Positions 19,248-27,714 of a DNA stretch of 64,000 bases are shown here, in pieces. A program made the translations under genes and the position numbers. Source of the stretch: Hymenobacter sp. CRA2 (GTDB lineage Bacteria > Bacteroidota > Bacteroidia > Cytophagales > Hymenobacteraceae); assembly GCF_002007105.1 (NCBI RefSeq), contig NZ_MVBC01000007.1, positions 124,001 to 188,000 on the forward strand, read 5' to 3'. The notes beneath the pieces are model-generated. The model worked only from the letters and a program-made list of their open reading frames with translations. It made no database searches and was not told the origin of the DNA. Position 1 is the first letter of the stretch; each line of letters begins with the position of its first letter.

Positions 19248-20099
19248 TTAGGCATTTACGGCCAGATCGGTAGCGGTGGCTACTGCCTGCCACTGCTGCA
19301 TGTCCTGCTGCACTGCCTGGAGTTGCTGATCGGCTAGTTGATAAGCATCGGCGCCCAGGAAGAGGTGCAAGGGCTGCTGCTCGGCGTGGCTGACCTCGAT
19401 GAGCACCTGCGCGGCTTTTTCCGGGTCGCCGGGTTGGTTGCCGTTGATGCTTTGCTCGTGGGCCTGTTGCGATTCGCGGACGGCCTGGTAGGCCGCCATA
19501 GGCTGCGCGGGCGTGCCCAGCGAACTGGCGGTGAGGAAATCGGTGCGGAAATAACCGGGGTACACCACGCTGGCTTGCACGCCGAATTCCCGTACCTCGG
19601 CCGCGTAGGAAGCCGTGAGGCCTGCCACGGCAAACTTAGTGGCGCAGTAAACGCCCCAGCCGGGGAAAGCGCCGGTGAAGCCCCCGATGGAGGCAATGTT
19701 GAACACGCGGCCGCGGCCTTGAGCGCGCAGCAGCGGCGTGGCGTGGCGCAGCACGTGCAGCAGGCCGAACACGTTCACGTCGAAGTTGCGGCGGCTTTCG
19801 GCATCGGTCAGCTCCTCCAAGGCGCCAAGCTGGCCGAAGCCAGCGTTGTTGACCACTACATCGAGTCGGCCGAAGTGCGTCACGGCGGCCGTCAGGGCCT
19901 GTTGCACGCTGGCTTCGTCGCCAAGGTCCATGTGTAGGGCCAGAAAGCCGGCCTGCTCAGGTGGTACGGTGCCCCGGAGTTCGGCCAGGTTACGGGAGGT
20001 GGCGGCTACGGAGTAGCCAGTGGCCAGCAACTGGCGCACCAGCGCCAGACCGAGGCCCCGCGAGGCGCCGGTAACAAACCAGATCTGATTGGTTTTCAT
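19248..20099 (-). CDS. Short-chain dehydrogenase/reductase (paralogue A)
   Basis: This is a 283-residue classical SDR. It has the Rossmann motif TGASRGLG (about 9-16), NNAGFGQ (about 86-92), the catalytic Ser in NIASIGGF and Tyr-x-x-x-Lys in YCATKFAVAG (about 151-160), and an extended C-terminal region as in the SDR5-type aldehyde or ketone reductases. Substrate unknown; NADP is likely because of the TSRNLAEL stretch after the second strand. It is followed on the same strand by nothing, and preceded, 44 bases upstream, by a second SDR with the same architecture. The start is the ATG at 20099; the open frame goes 10 codons further but loses family similarity. Confidence 0.88.
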   Translation of the reverse strand: MKTNQIWFVTGASRGLGLALVRQLLATGYSVAATSRNLAELRGTVPPEQAGFLALHMDLGDEASVQQALTAAVTHFGRLDVVVNNAGFGQLGALEELTDAESRRNFDVNVFGLLHVLRHATPLLRAQGRGRVFNIASIGGFTGAFPGWGVYCATKFAVAGLTASYAAEVREFGVQASVVYPGYFRTDFLTASSLGTPAQPMAAYQAVRESQQAHEQSINGNQPGDPEKAAQVLIEVSHAEQQPLHLFLGADAYQLADQQLQAVQQDMQQWQAVATATDLAVNA

Positions 20100-20143
20100 A
20101 GGAAAGGTGAATGTTGGCCGCGGTAGCACAAGCCGCGGGGCAA

Positions 20144-20983
20144 TTATTGATTGATGCCGGTGGAGACGGTTAGGGCGCGCCAGGCCTGAAACTCCTCGCG
20201 CAGCGCATCGAGTTTGTGCTGGGCGCGGTCATATGCATCCTGACCCAGGAGCAGGCGCAGCGGCGGGTGAGCTTCGCCAGCCACCCGAATAATGGCCGCG
20301 GCGGCTTTGGCCGGGTCGCCGGCCTGGGCGCCGTTCATGGCGAGGTACTTCTCGTGCGAGGCGCGCACGGCCGCGTAAGCCGGCACGGGCTGCGCGGCCA
20401 TGATCAGGGACTCGGGTGAGAGGAAGTTGGTGCGAAACGCGCCCGGCTCCACAATAGTGACCTTCACGCCGAAGGGCGCTGCATCCTGGGCCAGCACGTC
20501 GGAGGGGCCTTCCACGGCGAATTTGGTAGCCGCGTAGATGCTCCAGCCGGCATTGGGCGCCAGGCCGGCAATGGACGATACATTGATGATATGCCCCGCG
20601 CCCTGGGCCCGCAGCTGCGGCATTACGTGGCGGATGACGTGCAGCATGCCGAACACGTTCACGTCGAAGGCCTGCCGGGTTTCGGCGTCGGTCAGCTCTT
20701 CGATGCTGCCGCCAATGCCGTAGCCCGCGTTGTTGACGACTACATCCAGCCGGCCGAAGGCGCTGATGGCCTGCGCCACGGCCTGCTGCACGCTGGCTTC
20801 GCTGGCCAGGTCGACGTGCAAGGGCAGGAAGTCGGCGGACGCTGGTCCGACGGCGCGGATAAGGTCGGCGGGCCGGCGGGACGTGGCCGCTACCCGGTGC
20901 CCCTGCTGCCGCAATTGCTGCACCAGGGCCAGGCCCAAGCCTTGCGAGGCCCCGGTGATAAACCAAGTTTGGGAAGTGCTCAT
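20144..20983 (-). CDS. Short-chain dehydrogenase/reductase (paralogue B)
   Basis: This 279-residue classical SDR has TGASQGLG (8-15), NNAGYGIGGSIEELTDAETRQ (about 86 onward), NVSSIAGLAPNAG with the catalytic Ser, and YAATKFAVEG with Tyr and Lys. It shares this layout with the next gene (both have FGRLDVVVNNAG, EELTDAE, FDVNVFG and a C-terminal GDP.KAA segment), so the pair is a tandem duplication that has since diverged. It is read in the same direction as the AraC-type regulator 84 bases upstream, which is the obvious candidate to control it. Confidence 0.88.
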   Translation of the reverse strand: MSTSQTWFITGASQGLGLALVQQLRQQGHRVAATSRRPADLIRAVGPASADFLPLHVDLASEASVQQAVAQAISAFGRLDVVVNNAGYGIGGSIEELTDAETRQAFDVNVFGMLHVIRHVMPQLRAQGAGHIINVSSIAGLAPNAGWSIYAATKFAVEGPSDVLAQDAAPFGVKVTIVEPGAFRTNFLSPESLIMAAQPVPAYAAVRASHEKYLAMNGAQAGDPAKAAAAIIRVAGEAHPPLRLLLGQDAYDRAQHKLDALREEFQAWRALTVSTGINQ

Positions 20984-21066
20984 AGTTGCTCGGTGATTGA
21001 GGAGAGCAAAACTAGAGCAGCGCGTAGGCGAGGGGCTTACCTAGATCAAACGGATGCTTGCGAAAA

Positions 21067-21969
21067 TCAAACAGCGCGCTGCACCGAGGGCGCAACGCCC
21101 GTGTGCTTCTTGAAAAAGTTGCTGAAGTGCGCGGGTTCCTCGAAGCCCAGGCAGTAGCTGATTTCGGCTACCTGCCAGCTGGTGTGCTTCAGCAAGGCCT
21201 GGGCTTCCTGCACCAAGCGGGCGGCAATCAGCTCGGTGGTGGTTTTGCCGGTGACGGCCTTCAGGGCACGATTTAGGTGGTTAACATGCACGGCCAGCTG
21301 CCCGGCAAACGCCTGCGCGCTGCGCAGGCGCACCCGCTGCCCCGGCGCCTCGATGGGAAACTGCCGCTCCAGCAGCTCCGCAAACAGCGACGCAATGCGC
21401 GTGGTGGCCGTAGCATCGTGGTAAAGGGTGGCGGCCGGCTGCAGCTTCAGGGCGCTGTGTACCAGCTCGAAGACATAATTGCGCAGCAGGTCATACTTAT
21501 AGGCGTAATCGGAGCTAAGTTCAGCAGACATCTTCTCAAACAACTGCGCCAGGGCCACAAACTGCGCTGGCGTCAGGGAGTACAGCGGCTGCCCGCCGGG
21601 CCGAAACATGGGCAGCTCCAGGCCCGCCGCGGCCAGATAACGCTGCAAGAAAGCTTCGGTGAAGATGCAGAAGTAGCCCGACTGCTCCTCGTCGAGCATT
21701 TCCCAGTCGTAGGGCACCATGGGGTTGGCAAACAGCAGCGCGTGGCCGCGGATTTCCACGGTCTTATCGGCAAAGTGGTAGTTGCTGCGGCCCTGCACCA
21801 GGGTGATTTTGTAGAAATCCTTGCGGCTGTAGGGCAGGTGACAAGCCTTGGGCCCCACAAAATCATCGAGCCGAAATACGTTGAAGTGGCCGATGTCCTG
21901 CTTGAGGTTATCGGGCAACCAGTGAATTTTCTGCTGGTAAAACTCGGCAAGGCTAACGGCGGAAGTCAT
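21067..21969 (-). CDS. AraC-family transcriptional regulator
   Basis: The 300 residues comprise an N-terminal sensing half (about 20-170) with cupin-like strands (YKITLVQGRSNYHFADKTVEIRGHALLFANPMVPYDW) and a C-terminal AraC DNA-binding domain (about 205-298). The latter has two helix-turn-helix units, with the second signature WQVAEISYCLGFEEPAHFSNFFKKHTGVAPS. Such proteins are single-component regulators that answer a small molecule. It lies directly upstream of the two SDR genes on the same strand and divergent from a second AraC-type gene; regulation of the SDR pair is the simplest reading. Confidence 0.88.
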   Translation of the reverse strand: MTSAVSLAEFYQQKIHWLPDNLKQDIGHFNVFRLDDFVGPKACHLPYSRKDFYKITLVQGRSNYHFADKTVEIRGHALLFANPMVPYDWEMLDEEQSGYFCIFTEAFLQRYLAAAGLELPMFRPGGQPLYSLTPAQFVALAQLFEKMSAELSSDYAYKYDLLRNYVFELVHSALKLQPAATLYHDATATTRIASLFAELLERQFPIEAPGQRVRLRSAQAFAGQLAVHVNHLNRALKAVTGKTTTELIAARLVQEAQALLKHTSWQVAEISYCLGFEEPAHFSNFFKKHTGVAPSVQRAV

Positions 21970-22187
21970 AGGCGGAAGTTACGAAAATCAAACGGCAGCC
22001 GTCGCCCTTACACCTACGGGCCGAAGTAGCGGGCCGGGCCAATGGCTTCGGGGCTACAACTGTGGCTGGCGGTAAGTGGTTTATGCTGCCGAGGGGCAAA
22101 GGAAAAATGACGCCCTTTGTACCTTGTTGCTCCCGGGCGCTGTCGCTTAGCAAGCCCCCGCCTATTATCCCTAAGTGTTGCTGTCTT

Positions 22188-22601
22188 ATGGCTACTCCCA
22201 TCCCGAAGAAAATCATGGCCCGCCAGCACGAGATTACCGCCGATTTTCTGCGGGCCGTCGACCGGCACCTGGCCGACATCGAAGCCGGACGCGTGACGGA
22301 AATGCTGGAAATCCGCGACTTGGCTGATCTGCTGCACATTCATCCCACCCACCTGAGCAACACCATCAAGCTCACCACGGGCAATTCGCCTTGTTATTAC
22401 TTCGAGCGCCGCATCGTGGACACGGCCCAGCGCCTGCTGCGCGACCCGGCTTTGTCGGCGGCCGAAGTGGCGGCCCGCCTTACCTACGACCCCTCTAACT
22501 TCACCAAGTTTTTCAAGCGCTTCGTGGGGCTCACGCCCAAGCAGTACCGCGAAGCCGAATGGGCCCGGCAGCGGCAGGAATCGGAAACTATCACCATTTA
22601 A
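22188..22601 (+). CDS. Short AraC-type helix-turn-helix regulator
   Basis: From ATG 22188 the product has 137 residues and consists almost only of the AraC DNA-binding domain (about 25-130). It has the pattern IRDLADLLHIHPTHLSNTIK, ERRIVDTAQRLLRDP and AAEVAARLTYDPSNFTKFFKRFVGLTPKQYRE. No ligand-binding half is present, so its activity may depend on a partner or on expression level. The frame is open from 22062 but the upstream residues show no family match. It precedes an SDR gene by 75 bases on the same strand, a pair that is common in Bacteroidota. Confidence 0.8.
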   Translation: MATPIPKKIMARQHEITADFLRAVDRHLADIEAGRVTEMLEIRDLADLLHIHPTHLSNTIKLTTGNSPCYYFERRIVDTAQRLLRDPALSAAEVAARLTYDPSNFTKFFKRFVGLTPKQYREAEWARQRQESETITI

Positions 22602-22676
22602 ACTGAAGCTCTCACCATGCCCGCCGCCAAGCGGGCCGCCACCTTTGGGCCATCGTTTTTTCTGTCTCTGATTCCG

Positions 22677-23441
22677 ATGAGCACCACTCCCAAAATTGCC
22701 CTGATAACCGGCGGTAGCCGCGGCCTGGGCCGTAACACTGCCCAGCACCTGGCCGCCAGCGGCCACGACATCGTGCTGACCTACCGCACCCGCGCCGATG
22801 AGGCGCAGGCCGCCGTGGCCGAAGTAGAGGCCCTGGGCCGCCGGGCCGTGGCCCTGCCGCTTGATACCAGCCAGGTGGCCAGCTTTGCCGCCTTTGCCGA
22901 GGCGCTGGCCACCGAGCTGCGCCGCCACTGGCAGCGCGACACTTTCGACTTCCTCATCAACAACGCCGGCATCGACTCGCGCGGTATGTTTGCGGAAATG
23001 ACCGAAGAGGCCTTCGACGACCTGCTGAACGTGCACTTCAAGGGCGTGTACTTTCTCACGCAGAAGCTGCTGCCGCTGCTGGCCGACGGCGGCGCCATTG
23101 TCAACTTTTCCACTGGGCTAGCCCGCTTTACCGTGCCTGGCTACTCGGCCTACGCAGCCATGAAAGGCGCCGTGGAGACGCTGACCAAGTACCTGGCCAA
23201 GGAGCTGGGCGGCCGCGGCATTCGGGCCAATGTGGTGGCGCCGGGTATCATCAAAACCGACTTCACCAAGGCCGCCCGCGAGGCGCACCCCGAGCTGGAA
23301 GCCTATATGTCGACGCAGACGGCCCTGGGCCGCATTGGGGAGCCCGACGACGTGGGCGGCGTGGTGGCCTTCCTCTGCTCCGATGCGGCCCGCTGGGTGA
23401 ATGCCCAGCGCATCGAGGCCTCGGGCGGCTATTCCCTGTAG
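22677..23441 (+). CDS. Short-chain dehydrogenase/reductase (paralogue C)
   Basis: This 254-residue classical SDR resembles 3-oxoacyl-ACP reductase-like enzymes. It has TGGSRGLGRN (about 10-19), NNAGIDSRGMF, VNFSTGLAR with the catalytic Ser, and YAAMKGAVETLTKYLAKELG with Tyr and Lys, then the end GEPDDVGGVVAFLCSDAARWVNAQRIEASGG typical of the FabG-like branch. It is less close to the two SDRs at 19.2-21.0 kb than they are to each other. The start at 22677 is used because the Rossmann strand follows at once; the frame upstream runs to 22617. It is likely co-transcribed with the AraC-type regulator just before it. Confidence 0.88.
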   Translation: MSTTPKIALITGGSRGLGRNTAQHLAASGHDIVLTYRTRADEAQAAVAEVEALGRRAVALPLDTSQVASFAAFAEALATELRRHWQRDTFDFLINNAGIDSRGMFAEMTEEAFDDLLNVHFKGVYFLTQKLLPLLADGGAIVNFSTGLARFTVPGYSAYAAMKGAVETLTKYLAKELGGRGIRANVVAPGIIKTDFTKAAREAHPELEAYMSTQTALGRIGEPDDVGGVVAFLCSDAARWVNAQRIEASGGYSL

Positions 23442-23459
23442 TTCGCGGACCAAAAAAGG

Positions 23460-23495
23460 AGCCCGCCGCAGACAGCTCTGCGGCGGGCTTTTTCG
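23460..23495. terminator. Bidirectional terminator
   Basis: The arms 23460-23471 and 23478-23489 (AGCCCGCCGCAG and complement) close a GC-rich hairpin, with CTTTTTC after it and AAAAAAGG before it, so it can serve both convergent genes. Confidence 0.8.
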
Positions 23496-23522
23496 ATTTT
23501 AGAATCTAGTGAAAGCGAAAGG

Positions 23523-24425
23523 CTAGGGGCGGGGCACCGGCGGCGTAGGGCGGGCCGGTTGCTGCTTGGCCATACGGGCCTGAAAGTCGGTCAGCAGCGA
23601 CGGATCCTGGCGGGCCAGCGTCACGGCCAGATAAACCATAAACACCAAGGCCGCCACGAACATAACCAGCAGCTGCAGCGCCGAGGTAAGCACGGCCCGC
23701 GTCCATTTGCCCGCCGCCGAAATGCCCGCGGGCTCCAGCAGCTGCCGGTACACCCAAGCCGGGTAACCCAGGCTCAGCAGCAGCGGTAGCTGGCTGATGA
23801 TGGAAAAATGCGCCGAGTGCACGAACAGCAGCACGAGCGGCACCATCAGCAGCATAGCGAGAACCGACAGCGTGCCGGCAATAAAGGCCTGGCTGATGAG
23901 CATTTCGGCGTAGTTGTAGCCCGTCGGCTTCAGCAGCCAGCGCGAGAGCAGCGCGTTCAGCGGTAGCAGCAGCACGTACGTGGCCGAGGGGTATTTGAAG
24001 ACCGTGCTCAGGTAGCGCTCCATAGTGAGCACCAGCAGCCGGGGCGTATCGGGCGCGGCGGCGTAGGGATTGAGGTGGATGGCCGACATCAGCAGCGCCG
24101 ACAAACCCGCGAGCAGCAGCAGGTAGGAAAGCGGCGAAAAATAGCTGGCCCGGCGCCCGGCCAGGTACTCGGTAATGGCGCTGCCGGGGCGTTTCACCAG
24201 CTGCCACAGCGTGCGCGGCAGGCCCTTGTCGACGTGCCAGACCGAGTGCGGCAAATCGTGGAGCAGCAGGTGGCCCAGGGTGAAGCGGTGGGTGTGGCCG
24301 TCCTGCCCGCAGTGGCCGCAGTAGCGGTCCGCGACGTGGGCGCCGCAGTTCAGGCAGGCGTGCGCGTGGTGCACCGGCGGCGGAGCGGCCGCCGCGGTGG
24401 GCAACGGATGAGTAAGTGTTTCCAA
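23523..24425 (-). CDS. DUF3667 membrane protein with zinc ribbon
   Basis: The 300 residues begin with a Pro/Ala-rich stretch and a four-cysteine zinc ribbon (CLNCGAHVADRYCGHCGQ, about 24-41). Then comes the DUF3667 pattern (LGHLLLHDLPHSVWHVDKGLPRTLWQLVKRPG, ITEYLAGRRASYFSPLSYLLLLAGL) and four or five membrane helices. The ribbon faces the cytoplasm if the positive-inside rule holds. The function of the family is unknown. It is a single gene in a convergent position to the SDR at 22677, sharing its terminator. Confidence 0.82.
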   Translation of the reverse strand: METLTHPLPTAAAAPPPVHHAHACLNCGAHVADRYCGHCGQDGHTHRFTLGHLLLHDLPHSVWHVDKGLPRTLWQLVKRPGSAITEYLAGRRASYFSPLSYLLLLAGLSALLMSAIHLNPYAAAPDTPRLLVLTMERYLSTVFKYPSATYVLLLPLNALLSRWLLKPTGYNYAEMLISQAFIAGTLSVLAMLLMVPLVLLFVHSAHFSIISQLPLLLSLGYPAWVYRQLLEPAGISAAGKWTRAVLTSALQLLVMFVAALVFMVYLAVTLARQDPSLLTDFQARMAKQQPARPTPPVPRP

Positions 24426-24533
24426 AGCGGTGAGCGACTGAAGTATAGCGGTATCGGAAGATAGGTAATTGCTATGTTCGCTCCGCTAGTCGGGCCAAAA
24501 CAAACCACCACAACGGCGCACCGCCAAAACAAA

Positions 24534-24564
24534 ACCGCCCGGCCAGCTGGGCTGACCGGGCGGT
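24534..24564 (-). terminator. Terminator of the 24605-25066 gene
   Basis: The arms 24534-24542 and 24556-24564 (ACCGCCCGG and complement) are followed on the reverse strand by TTTGTTTTGG. Confidence 0.7.
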
Positions 24565-24604
24565 GTGAAGCGGAAAGAGTCGGACGCTTGCCGGTGCTCC
24601 GGGC

Positions 24605-25066
24605 TTAGAAGCGGAACAGCGGGCGGGCCGGGTTCCAGATGCCCCACGGAATCATCAGCAGCACCAGCAGAATGGCAATGCCGAACCAGATGGCGGCGCG
24701 CTTGTGCTTGAGCACGGCGTCGGCAGCCTTTTTGGAGGTAGAGCGGCCAATCTGGGCGGCTACCACGGCCAGCACCATCGTGACGATGTGCTCCACGCCC
24801 CAGAAGCGCAGCTCGGCGTCCTTCATGGCGGCGCCCATGTTTTCCATGGCGCGGGCGGCGAAGGGGCTGGCGCCGAAGTACAGAATCAGGCCGAGCAGCA
24901 GCTGCAGGTGCATGGAGCCCACGAAGGCGGCGCCCATGCCGTTATCGGCCCCGGTGTAGGGCTTGCGGCCCAGCCAGCCGGAAAGGGCGCGCAAGAAAGC
25001 AATGATGCCGAAGATGAGGACGAACCAGCGCGTCCAGGAGTGCAGCAGCAGTAAGGTGGGGTACAT
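24605..25066 (-). CDS. Four-helix membrane protein, cytochrome b-like
   Basis: The 153 residues contain four predicted membrane helices (about 3-25, 45-65, 85-107 and 124-145). Histidines lie in or near the helices (His9, the SMHLQLLLGLILYFG His, GVEHIVTMV and LKHKRAAIWF), a pattern that could bind haem. Bacteroidota relatives are commonly labelled cytochrome b or hypothetical. No cytochrome c or redox partner lies nearby. I start at the ATG at 25066 because MYPTLLLLHSWTRWFV begins the first helix; the frame is open 8 codons further. Function is uncertain. Confidence 0.7.
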   Translation of the reverse strand: MYPTLLLLHSWTRWFVLIFGIIAFLRALSGWLGRKPYTGADNGMGAAFVGSMHLQLLLGLILYFGASPFAARAMENMGAAMKDAELRFWGVEHIVTMVLAVVAAQIGRSTSKKAADAVLKHKRAAIWFGIAILLVLLMIPWGIWNPARPLFRF

Positions 25067-25163
25067 AAACAGCGGGTTGGTGCGGGGCAAAGTAAGTCAA
25101 TGAGTAGTTAAGAACGAGGGATTGGGGCTGGCCCGATTAATAGCTTATCCTTACCCAAAACTC

Positions 25164-25197
25164 AAAGCCGCCCCGCTCAAGTGACCGGGGCGGCTTT
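25164..25197. terminator. Hairpin terminator in the 25.1-25.4 kb gap
   Basis: Arms AAAGCCGCCCCG (25164-25175) and its complement (25186-25197) are followed by TTTTTC on the forward strand sense side. The gap of about 336 bases to 25402 otherwise holds GC-rich sequence with no gene that I can support. Confidence 0.6.
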
Positions 25198-25402
25198 TTC
25201 GTAGGTTATGGGGATGAGGGTATCGACTTATTTTGGGGATGCCGTCGACTGGGCGGCATTTCGGCACCGTGCAGTTGGGAGACGTACGTCGTAGGCGCCG
25301 CATCTGCCGCTTAGCCGCCGGCTGGGCGCGGGAGCCAGGCACGAGTATTCCCCGCTTGAGCGGCGGACAGGCCTACGCCAGCTGCTGACCACCCTATTGG
25401 GG

Positions 25403-26176
25403 TTATTTAGCTAGGGGCTGCATGACCCCATTTATCTCAACGGTTACAGCAGGGTTTGTCAACCAGTTGCTGTTCTTGATAAGATGTTGGTCATAGAAAC
25501 TAACGTGCTGCAAAAAGGGCATATCGTTTAGAGGTAAGAGCTGCTCAGGTGATAGATTAGCGACGTTCACGAACTTTACCTGCTCAAGCTTGCCAACACC
25601 GGGAAGAGCGGTTAAGTCTTGGATCTTCCCTTGCCAAAGCGTCAGCGTTTTCAGCTCCGACACAGGCAACAAAAAGTCGAAGTTGGCGAGGCGTTGTTTG
25701 GATAGTGCCAGCGAAGCGAGGTTGGAAAATGTGCCAATGGCCCCAACGTCCCGCAGCTTATCATTACCCTTAAAGTGGGTTAATGTATGTGCGCCTGCTA
25801 AGGAACTCAGGGAAACCGAATGGCCGTCTAAAAACAGATCTTCTAGGTTGGTATAATCGACTATCGGCCGAAGGCTAGCGGGTTGTAACAGGTCCACCAC
25901 TAACTTCCTCAAATCCGGGAGCCATTGCAGGAAAGTCAAATCATCAAAAGCGCCGAAGCCATTGATAGTCTCCTTAAGAGGCGTTAATGGACTCTTTCTT
26001 AACAAGACGTTATTGACATGCTCCAGCGTGTACCGGCTTACGGGGAAGCGGCGAGCAAACTGGATCTGTCGTAATCCATACGGGCTGGCGTCAACAGCTC
26101 GCGCAATGGTTGTGCAGTCCTCTTGGCTGAGGTCAGCGTAAATATTCAATACACCGTTCAGATTCCATTTTTCCAT
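25403..26176 (-). CDS. Leucine-rich-repeat-like protein, low GC
   Basis: The 257 residues hold about six irregular leucine-rich units between 75 and 235 (LPDLRKLVVDLL, YTNLEDLFLDGHSVSLSSLAG, FSNLASLALSKQRLANFDFL, VSELKTLTLWQGKIQDLTALPG, VGKLEQVKFVNVANLSPEQLL), each with the strand LxxLxL. There is no signal peptide, so a cytoplasmic protein-binding role is likely. The gene is clearly poorer in G and C than its neighbours and uses different third bases, which suggests recent transfer. A partner cannot be named: the flanking genes are unrelated and read in the same direction with long gaps. Confidence 0.72.
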   Translation of the reverse strand: MEKWNLNGVLNIYADLSQEDCTTIARAVDASPYGLRQIQFARRFPVSRYTLEHVNNVLLRKSPLTPLKETINGFGAFDDLTFLQWLPDLRKLVVDLLQPASLRPIVDYTNLEDLFLDGHSVSLSSLAGAHTLTHFKGNDKLRDVGAIGTFSNLASLALSKQRLANFDFLLPVSELKTLTLWQGKIQDLTALPGVGKLEQVKFVNVANLSPEQLLPLNDMPFLQHVSFYDQHLIKNSNWLTNPAVTVEINGVMQPLAK

Positions 26177-26327
26177 ATTCCCAAGCTAGTGCCGCAACTT
26201 CGTCGCTTACCTACGCAAGTTGCATTTGCTGACGACAACATGAAAAGTGTACACTTCGAAACCCCCTAATCGCCTTCACAACCTTATCTGGTGTAGATCC
26301 AGACACATACGGTCGGTCTAAGTAAAA

Positions 26328-26365
26328 GCCTCCTAAGTTTAAGCGACTGCTCAAACTTAGGAGGC
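26328..26365 (-). terminator. Hairpin terminator downstream of the 2'-5' RNA ligase-like gene
   Basis: The perfect arms 26328-26340 and 26353-26365 (GCCTCCTAAGTTT and complement) flank a 12-base loop; on the reverse strand TTTTA follows. It lies 56 bases past the stop at 26421. Confidence 0.65.
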
Positions 26366-26420
26366 TCTTAGATTTGGGTGAGGACAAGATTAATAGAGGG
26401 GCAAAACCAATTTCATTGTT

Positions 26421-26966
26421 CTACTCGTCCTCGCCTTCGAGCGGGTACACTTCCTCGGGGATGAACTGCTCGCCTTCCTGGCGCAGGATGGCGAGGTTGC
26501 TGATGCGCAGCTGCAGATTGAAGGTTTGCTCGTTGAGGTACTGCAGCACCGGGCCCAGCAGCTCGGGCGTGGTATCGTGCAGGGCCAGCGAAATGTGCGG
26601 CAGCCACAGCTCGGGCTGGCTGAAGCGGTCGGTGCGCAGGCACAGGGGCTCGGTGGCGTGGAGCAGGCGGCGGTGCAGGCGGTTCAGCTCGTCGGAGCGG
26701 AGCACGGGGATGTAGATGACCGGGTTCGGCCCCGGAAACAGGCCCAGGCCGGTGGTGTGCGCCTCGAAGGGCACGGTGGTGGTGGCAATGTCTTCCAGCA
26801 CCTGCTTGAGCGGCTCGTGCTTGCTCACGCCGGCCAGCAGGTAGGTGATGTGCGGGTCGGGCGTGGCCTGCACGTCGTCGAGCCCGAATTCATCCTCCAG
26901 GCTTTGGATGATGCCGTTGATGCGTTGGGCGTTCTGCGGGTTGAGCAGCGACGTAATGGCAAGCAT
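26421..26966 (-). CDS. 2'-5' RNA ligase family protein (2H phosphoesterase)
   Basis: The 181 residues show the two HxT/S motifs of the 2H phosphoesterase superfamily, PHITYLLAG (about 38-46) and PHISLALHD (about 122-130), spaced as in the two-lobed fold, with FEAHTTGLGLFPGPNPVIYIPV between them. Members open or close 2',5' or cyclic phosphate links in RNA or nucleotides. It is a plausible partner in RNA-end metabolism with the RtcB-like ligase at 3040, but the two are 22 kb apart and this is only a thought. An acidic C-terminal tail (EGEDE) is present. Confidence 0.85.
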   Translation of the reverse strand: MLAITSLLNPQNAQRINGIIQSLEDEFGLDDVQATPDPHITYLLAGVSKHEPLKQVLEDIATTTVPFEAHTTGLGLFPGPNPVIYIPVLRSDELNRLHRRLLHATEPLCLRTDRFSQPELWLPHISLALHDTTPELLGPVLQYLNEQTFNLQLRISNLAILRQEGEQFIPEEVYPLEGEDE

Positions 26967-27101
26967 ATAGGTGAGGTGGGGCAGCGCTGGAACCCGGCAA
27001 TAGGCCGGGCGGGCAAATCAGGCCGCGAAAGTACGGTGTAAACGGTGGACCGACCGGTGGCCGCCCCGGCGGACGGTCAGCCAGACCGCGGCTTGTACGT
27101 G

Positions 27102-27668
27102 CTAGCGCGCCGGTTGGTCGCGCATGCGGGCGTTAAACTGCTCGCTCTGCCCGCGCGGAATGCTCAGCGACTCCCACTCCGCGCCCCGCAGGTGCTTGGC
27201 CAGCTGCACCAGCTGGCCGGTGTGGTAGGCGTAGTGGGTGACTTGCCGCTGCAGGGCCGCCAGCGCCGTGTGGGGCTCCTGCCGGATGGTGACGGTGCGC
27301 AGCCAGTCTTCGGGGTGCTGCTCCAGGTGGTCGAGCACGGCCCAGAGCACCGGCCAGGCCGCCACCCACTGCGCGCGTAGCGCCTCGATGCCGGCCGCCG
27401 TGGTAGGCTCCTCAAACTCCTGGTCGCGGTGGCGGTCGGGCTTCTCGCCGTCGGCCGTCCAGAAATCCGTGAAGCGGGAGCGGAGGTTGCCCACCAAATG
27501 CTGCACGATGACGGCCGCGCTGTTGGACTCGGGTCCCGGCCGCCAAAGCCACTCCTCGGGCGTGAGCCGGGCCAGGGCTTTATCGGCCAGCGCCTGGTAG
27601 CTGCGGAAGCTGTGGCTCACCGTGCCCAGCAGGGCCGCGGCCAGATCGGTAGGATGGGATGCGGGCAT
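27102..27668 (-). CDS. DinB-like protein (DUF1572)
   Basis: The 188 residues read as a four-helix DinB/YfiT-type bundle. The three metal-ligand histidines typical of the family are present: IVQHLVGNL (about 54), and the pair in QVTHYAYHTGQLVQLAKHL (about 142 and 146). The opening SFRSYQALADKALARLTPEEWLWRPGPESNSAA is that of DUF1572. Members are metal-dependent transferases using bacillithiol or other thiols, or have no known activity. It is 47 bases from the start of the divergent 755-residue gene. Confidence 0.83.
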   Translation of the reverse strand: MPASHPTDLAAALLGTVSHSFRSYQALADKALARLTPEEWLWRPGPESNSAAVIVQHLVGNLRSRFTDFWTADGEKPDRHRDQEFEEPTTAAGIEALRAQWVAAWPVLWAVLDHLEQHPEDWLRTVTIRQEPHTALAALQRQVTHYAYHTGQLVQLAKHLRGAEWESLSIPRGQSEQFNARMRDQPAR

Positions 27669-27714
27669 AGTAGGATGAAATAAAGAGCCCTGTGAAGGTA
27701 ACAGACTAACTTAA

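Noticed and set aside
23506-24207. 233-residue reverse-strand frame beside the DUF3667 gene
   Set aside because: It overlaps the DUF3667 gene in another frame and is Ala/Gly/Arg-rich without motifs; DUF3667 has a zinc ribbon and membrane helices.
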